Shown here: positions 18,869-20,332 of the stretch, one piece after another | Layout of the letters: each line of letters begins with the position of its first letter | Numbering within the stretch: the first letter of the stretch is position 1 | Assembly: GCA_028571305.1 (NCBI GenBank) | Contig: JAOXNS010566430.1 | Span: 1-20,332, forward strand | DNA: 20,332 nt | Direction of reading: 5' to 3' | Origin: Magicicada cassinii | Lineage: Eukaryota; Arthropoda; Insecta; Hemiptera; Cicadidae | Notes under the pieces: model-generated | The model's database searches: none | What the model was told of the DNA's origin: nothing | What the model saw: only the letters and a program-made list of their open reading frames with translations | Translations under genes and position numbers: made by a program

Positions 18869-18939
18869 CCGCCCTGAAAACAGGTGTCTCTGAAAATGTA
18901 CGCCTGTTCTACTGACTTAATTTCGTATGTAAAATTCAA
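18869..18939 (-). repeat. Dispersed repeat, copy 2 (71 bp)
   Basis: It is identical to 17878-17948 except for three substitutions, in the same orientation and 991 bp away. It holds only one copy of the GTCTCTGAAAATGTAC sub-unit and has no A-rich tail, and the flanks differ on both sides. AACAGG and CCTGTT within the repeat form a small inverted pair. A recent local duplication or two fragments of one interspersed family would explain it. Confidence 0.85.
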
Positions 18940-19259
18940 GAATTCTGCCACACTCTGTAAGAGATATCTTGACGAAATAAGAAGCTAATATTAGGAAAAA
19001 CAATTATTATTGCCTGTCAGTTTGGAGTCAAATTTGTTAGCTAATGGAAATTTTGTGTAGGACATTGTAGAAACAATACACCGCGCTTACCATTTATGTT
19101 CACAATCGATTACCAAGCGAATAAAATTAGTTAGCGGCCTTCGAATCAAGAGACGTGTAAAGCGATATTTTGGCTACAATTAGACTGTGGCACATATAAT
19201 TTATCAGTTATCTCAACTAGGCGAAATGTTAAAGACCATTATGGTACGAGTATTGTGGG
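18940..19259. other. Unique sequence, nothing recognised
   Basis: AT-rich spacer with no ORF, repeat or RNA gene that I can support. Confidence 0.5.
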
Positions 19260-19720
19260 AAAACGTGATTGGTTGATGTATGAAAGTTGTGAATTCACAA
19301 TAAAATATTAGTTATCCTTGGTAATATAACAGAAATCCTTGGTAATTCGCAGACTACATGCAAACCAATCGGATATCATGCGCGTACCCTAAATTATTCT
19401 GTCAAATTGTTTATTATAGTTAGCCATTGTTTATAGTGTGTGATGTTGTCTAGTCATGTAACGTGATTTAAGTGATAAACGCGAGCGACCAGTATGTCGA
19501 GTAAAACTAAAAGCCAGTATGATCGATCATATAACTTCAGAACGAGAACAGTATGGGACGGTGTAATACTTGCAGATCAGTTGCAGAACCCAGCGCAATC
19601 AAAACAACTCATCGCATTATGCATACGGCTGCAACTAGCGTTTCGTTGACTGAATGTTTGTATGCTTCTCGTGCATAATATATAAGTTTACGAATACTGT
19701 TGCTAGCAGACAGTGCGACG
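19260..19720 (+). promoter_or_regulatory. Candidate host promoter (CCAAT, TATA, initiator)
   Basis: TATAAG begins at 19681 within TATATAAG (19679-19686). A CAGT initiator-like core has its A at 19712, 31 bp downstream, which is the standard metazoan spacing. Upstream are an inverted CCAAT box (ATTGG at 19268-19272) and a direct one (CCAAT at 19365-19369). CpG is more frequent from 19480 to 19900 than in most of the window. ATCCTTGGTAAT is repeated near 19314-19346. The elements agree with a promoter reading rightward, but no long coding region follows before the window ends, so a first exon with an intron would be needed. Confidence 0.35.
19494..19649 (+). CDS. Small ORF, unknown product
   Basis: A 51-codon ORF with ATG start reads MSSKTKSQYD, then TRTVWDGVILADQLQNPAQS, and ends LQLAFR. 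The composition looks protein-like: basic N-terminus, then a mixed hydrophilic stretch. It lies between the CCAAT boxes and the TATA/initiator pair, so it cannot be translated from the start site proposed at 19712 and would need an upstream start. I see no strong splice donor inside it, do not recognise the product, and consider chance the main alternative. Confidence 0.2.
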   Translation: MSSKTKSQYDRSYNFRTRTVWDGVILADQLQNPAQSKQLIALCIRLQLAFR

Positions 19721-19754
19721 CTGGAACGAACGACCGTTACCGCCTTTTATAACG

Positions 19755-19865
19755 ATGAACCGTCGGAGTAAAACGGTTTTATGCCGCTCAAGCAAGCAGT
19801 GCAATGTGTACGCATGCAAGCGTAGAGAGACACGCTTGGGAAATGCAACACACCAGCCATTGTAG
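19755..19865 (+). CDS. Small ORF downstream of TATA/initiator
   Basis: The first ATG after the proposed start at 19712 opens a 36-codon basic ORF beginning MNRRSKTVLCRSSKQ, followed by YACKRRETRLG and a stop. It is arginine-, lysine- and cysteine-rich. It might be an upstream ORF in a 5' UTR, a first coding exon or chance. No homology is recognised. Confidence 0.15.
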   Translation: MNRRSKTVLCRSSKQCNVYACKRRETRLGNATHQPL

Positions 19866-20332
19866 CGACAGCCCCTGGGGAAATGCTACCATCACAGACG
19901 TATTAATCTTGCTTTGTCTCGGAGCTGCTTGCCTGCGATTTTACCCAGTCTGCTTCTACAGTGTTTAAGCACTAATTAAACGTCGAGATTATTTTGCATT
20001 TAATTTTAATCAATTTTATTTAGTTAGTTCGTAAGATTACAAAAGATTTTTTTGTGATCGAATAGTTCGTTTTATTTTTTATTTATTTATTTTATTTTTG
20101 TCCGAAACATAATAAGGAAACACGATACTTATCCAGCGTGGGAAAGAATTTAGGAACAGCATGCGCTTTTGTTGTCGTATTCCCTGCAGGAAACATTTTT
20201 AACGCCCCTTTACCTCATGCTATAATTCTGAAATAGGCCTGCATGTCTTTTACTTATTTTTTGACTTGTCTTGGATCTTCAAATTATTGAAAAATACAAC
20301 AATACACAAAACTGTACATTCGGCAGAACTGT
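19866..20332. other. Unique sequence to window end
   Basis: Positions 20067-20098 are a T-rich ATTTATTT tract. No gene is seen. The sequence after the promoter-like segment contains no obvious long exon. Confidence 0.5.

Noticed and set aside
1-20332. tRNA genes, rRNA genes and CRISPR arrays
   Set aside because: No paired A and B boxes with a cloverleaf, no rRNA core and no regularly spaced identical repeats with unique spacers were seen on reading both strands.

Overview
The window looks like gene-poor, AT-rich nuclear DNA (about 36% GC by eye) from an animal, most likely an arthropod and probably an insect. The clues are two 5'-truncated LINE 3' ends whose residual reverse-transcriptase C-termini resemble copies common in insect genomes, short non-autonomous DNA transposons, many triplet microsatellites, no bacterial-style tandem ORFs and no ribosome-binding sites. 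I recognise no intact host protein-coding gene. The species guess is inference, not proof.

Layout. 1-1439: unique sequence with a CpG-richer patch (about 480-960) that holds two weak exon-like windows. 1440-2118 (-) and 5653-6308 (+): two copies, in opposite orientation, of one dispersed element of about 660-680 bp. It has a conserved head, three degenerate internal repeats of about 110-130 bp and a conserved tail; I cannot assign it to a class. 2119-4908: mostly unique, with a CpG-rich hairpin patch, a CTT tract, a broken coding-like stretch (3343-3677, minus) and microsatellites. 4909-5376: LINE 3' end, plus strand. 7362-7793, 8318-8717 and 14681-14964: three copies of one hAT-like non-autonomous transposon family, the third reversed and internally deleted. 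10521-11129: a second, different LINE 3' end, minus strand. 16402-17378: a long inverted repeat with arms of about 360 bp, the strongest structural signal in the window. 17598-17649: a perfect 26-bp tandem duplication. 17818-18160 and 18869-18939: a dispersed repeat, the first copy with a tandem sub-unit and a tail-like A-rich and CAA tract. 19260-19870: CpG-richer sequence with CCAAT boxes, a well-spaced TATA/initiator pair and two small ORFs, the best candidate for a host promoter.

Nothing here forms a pathway or operon. The most notable items are the unclassified element with internal repeats, the long inverted repeat (a possible hairpin-RNA source if transcribed), the paired 12-bp palindromes two helical turns apart, the excess of the palindrome GTAGGCCTAC, and the promoter-like segment near the right end. 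All homology statements come from reading the sequence; no search was run.
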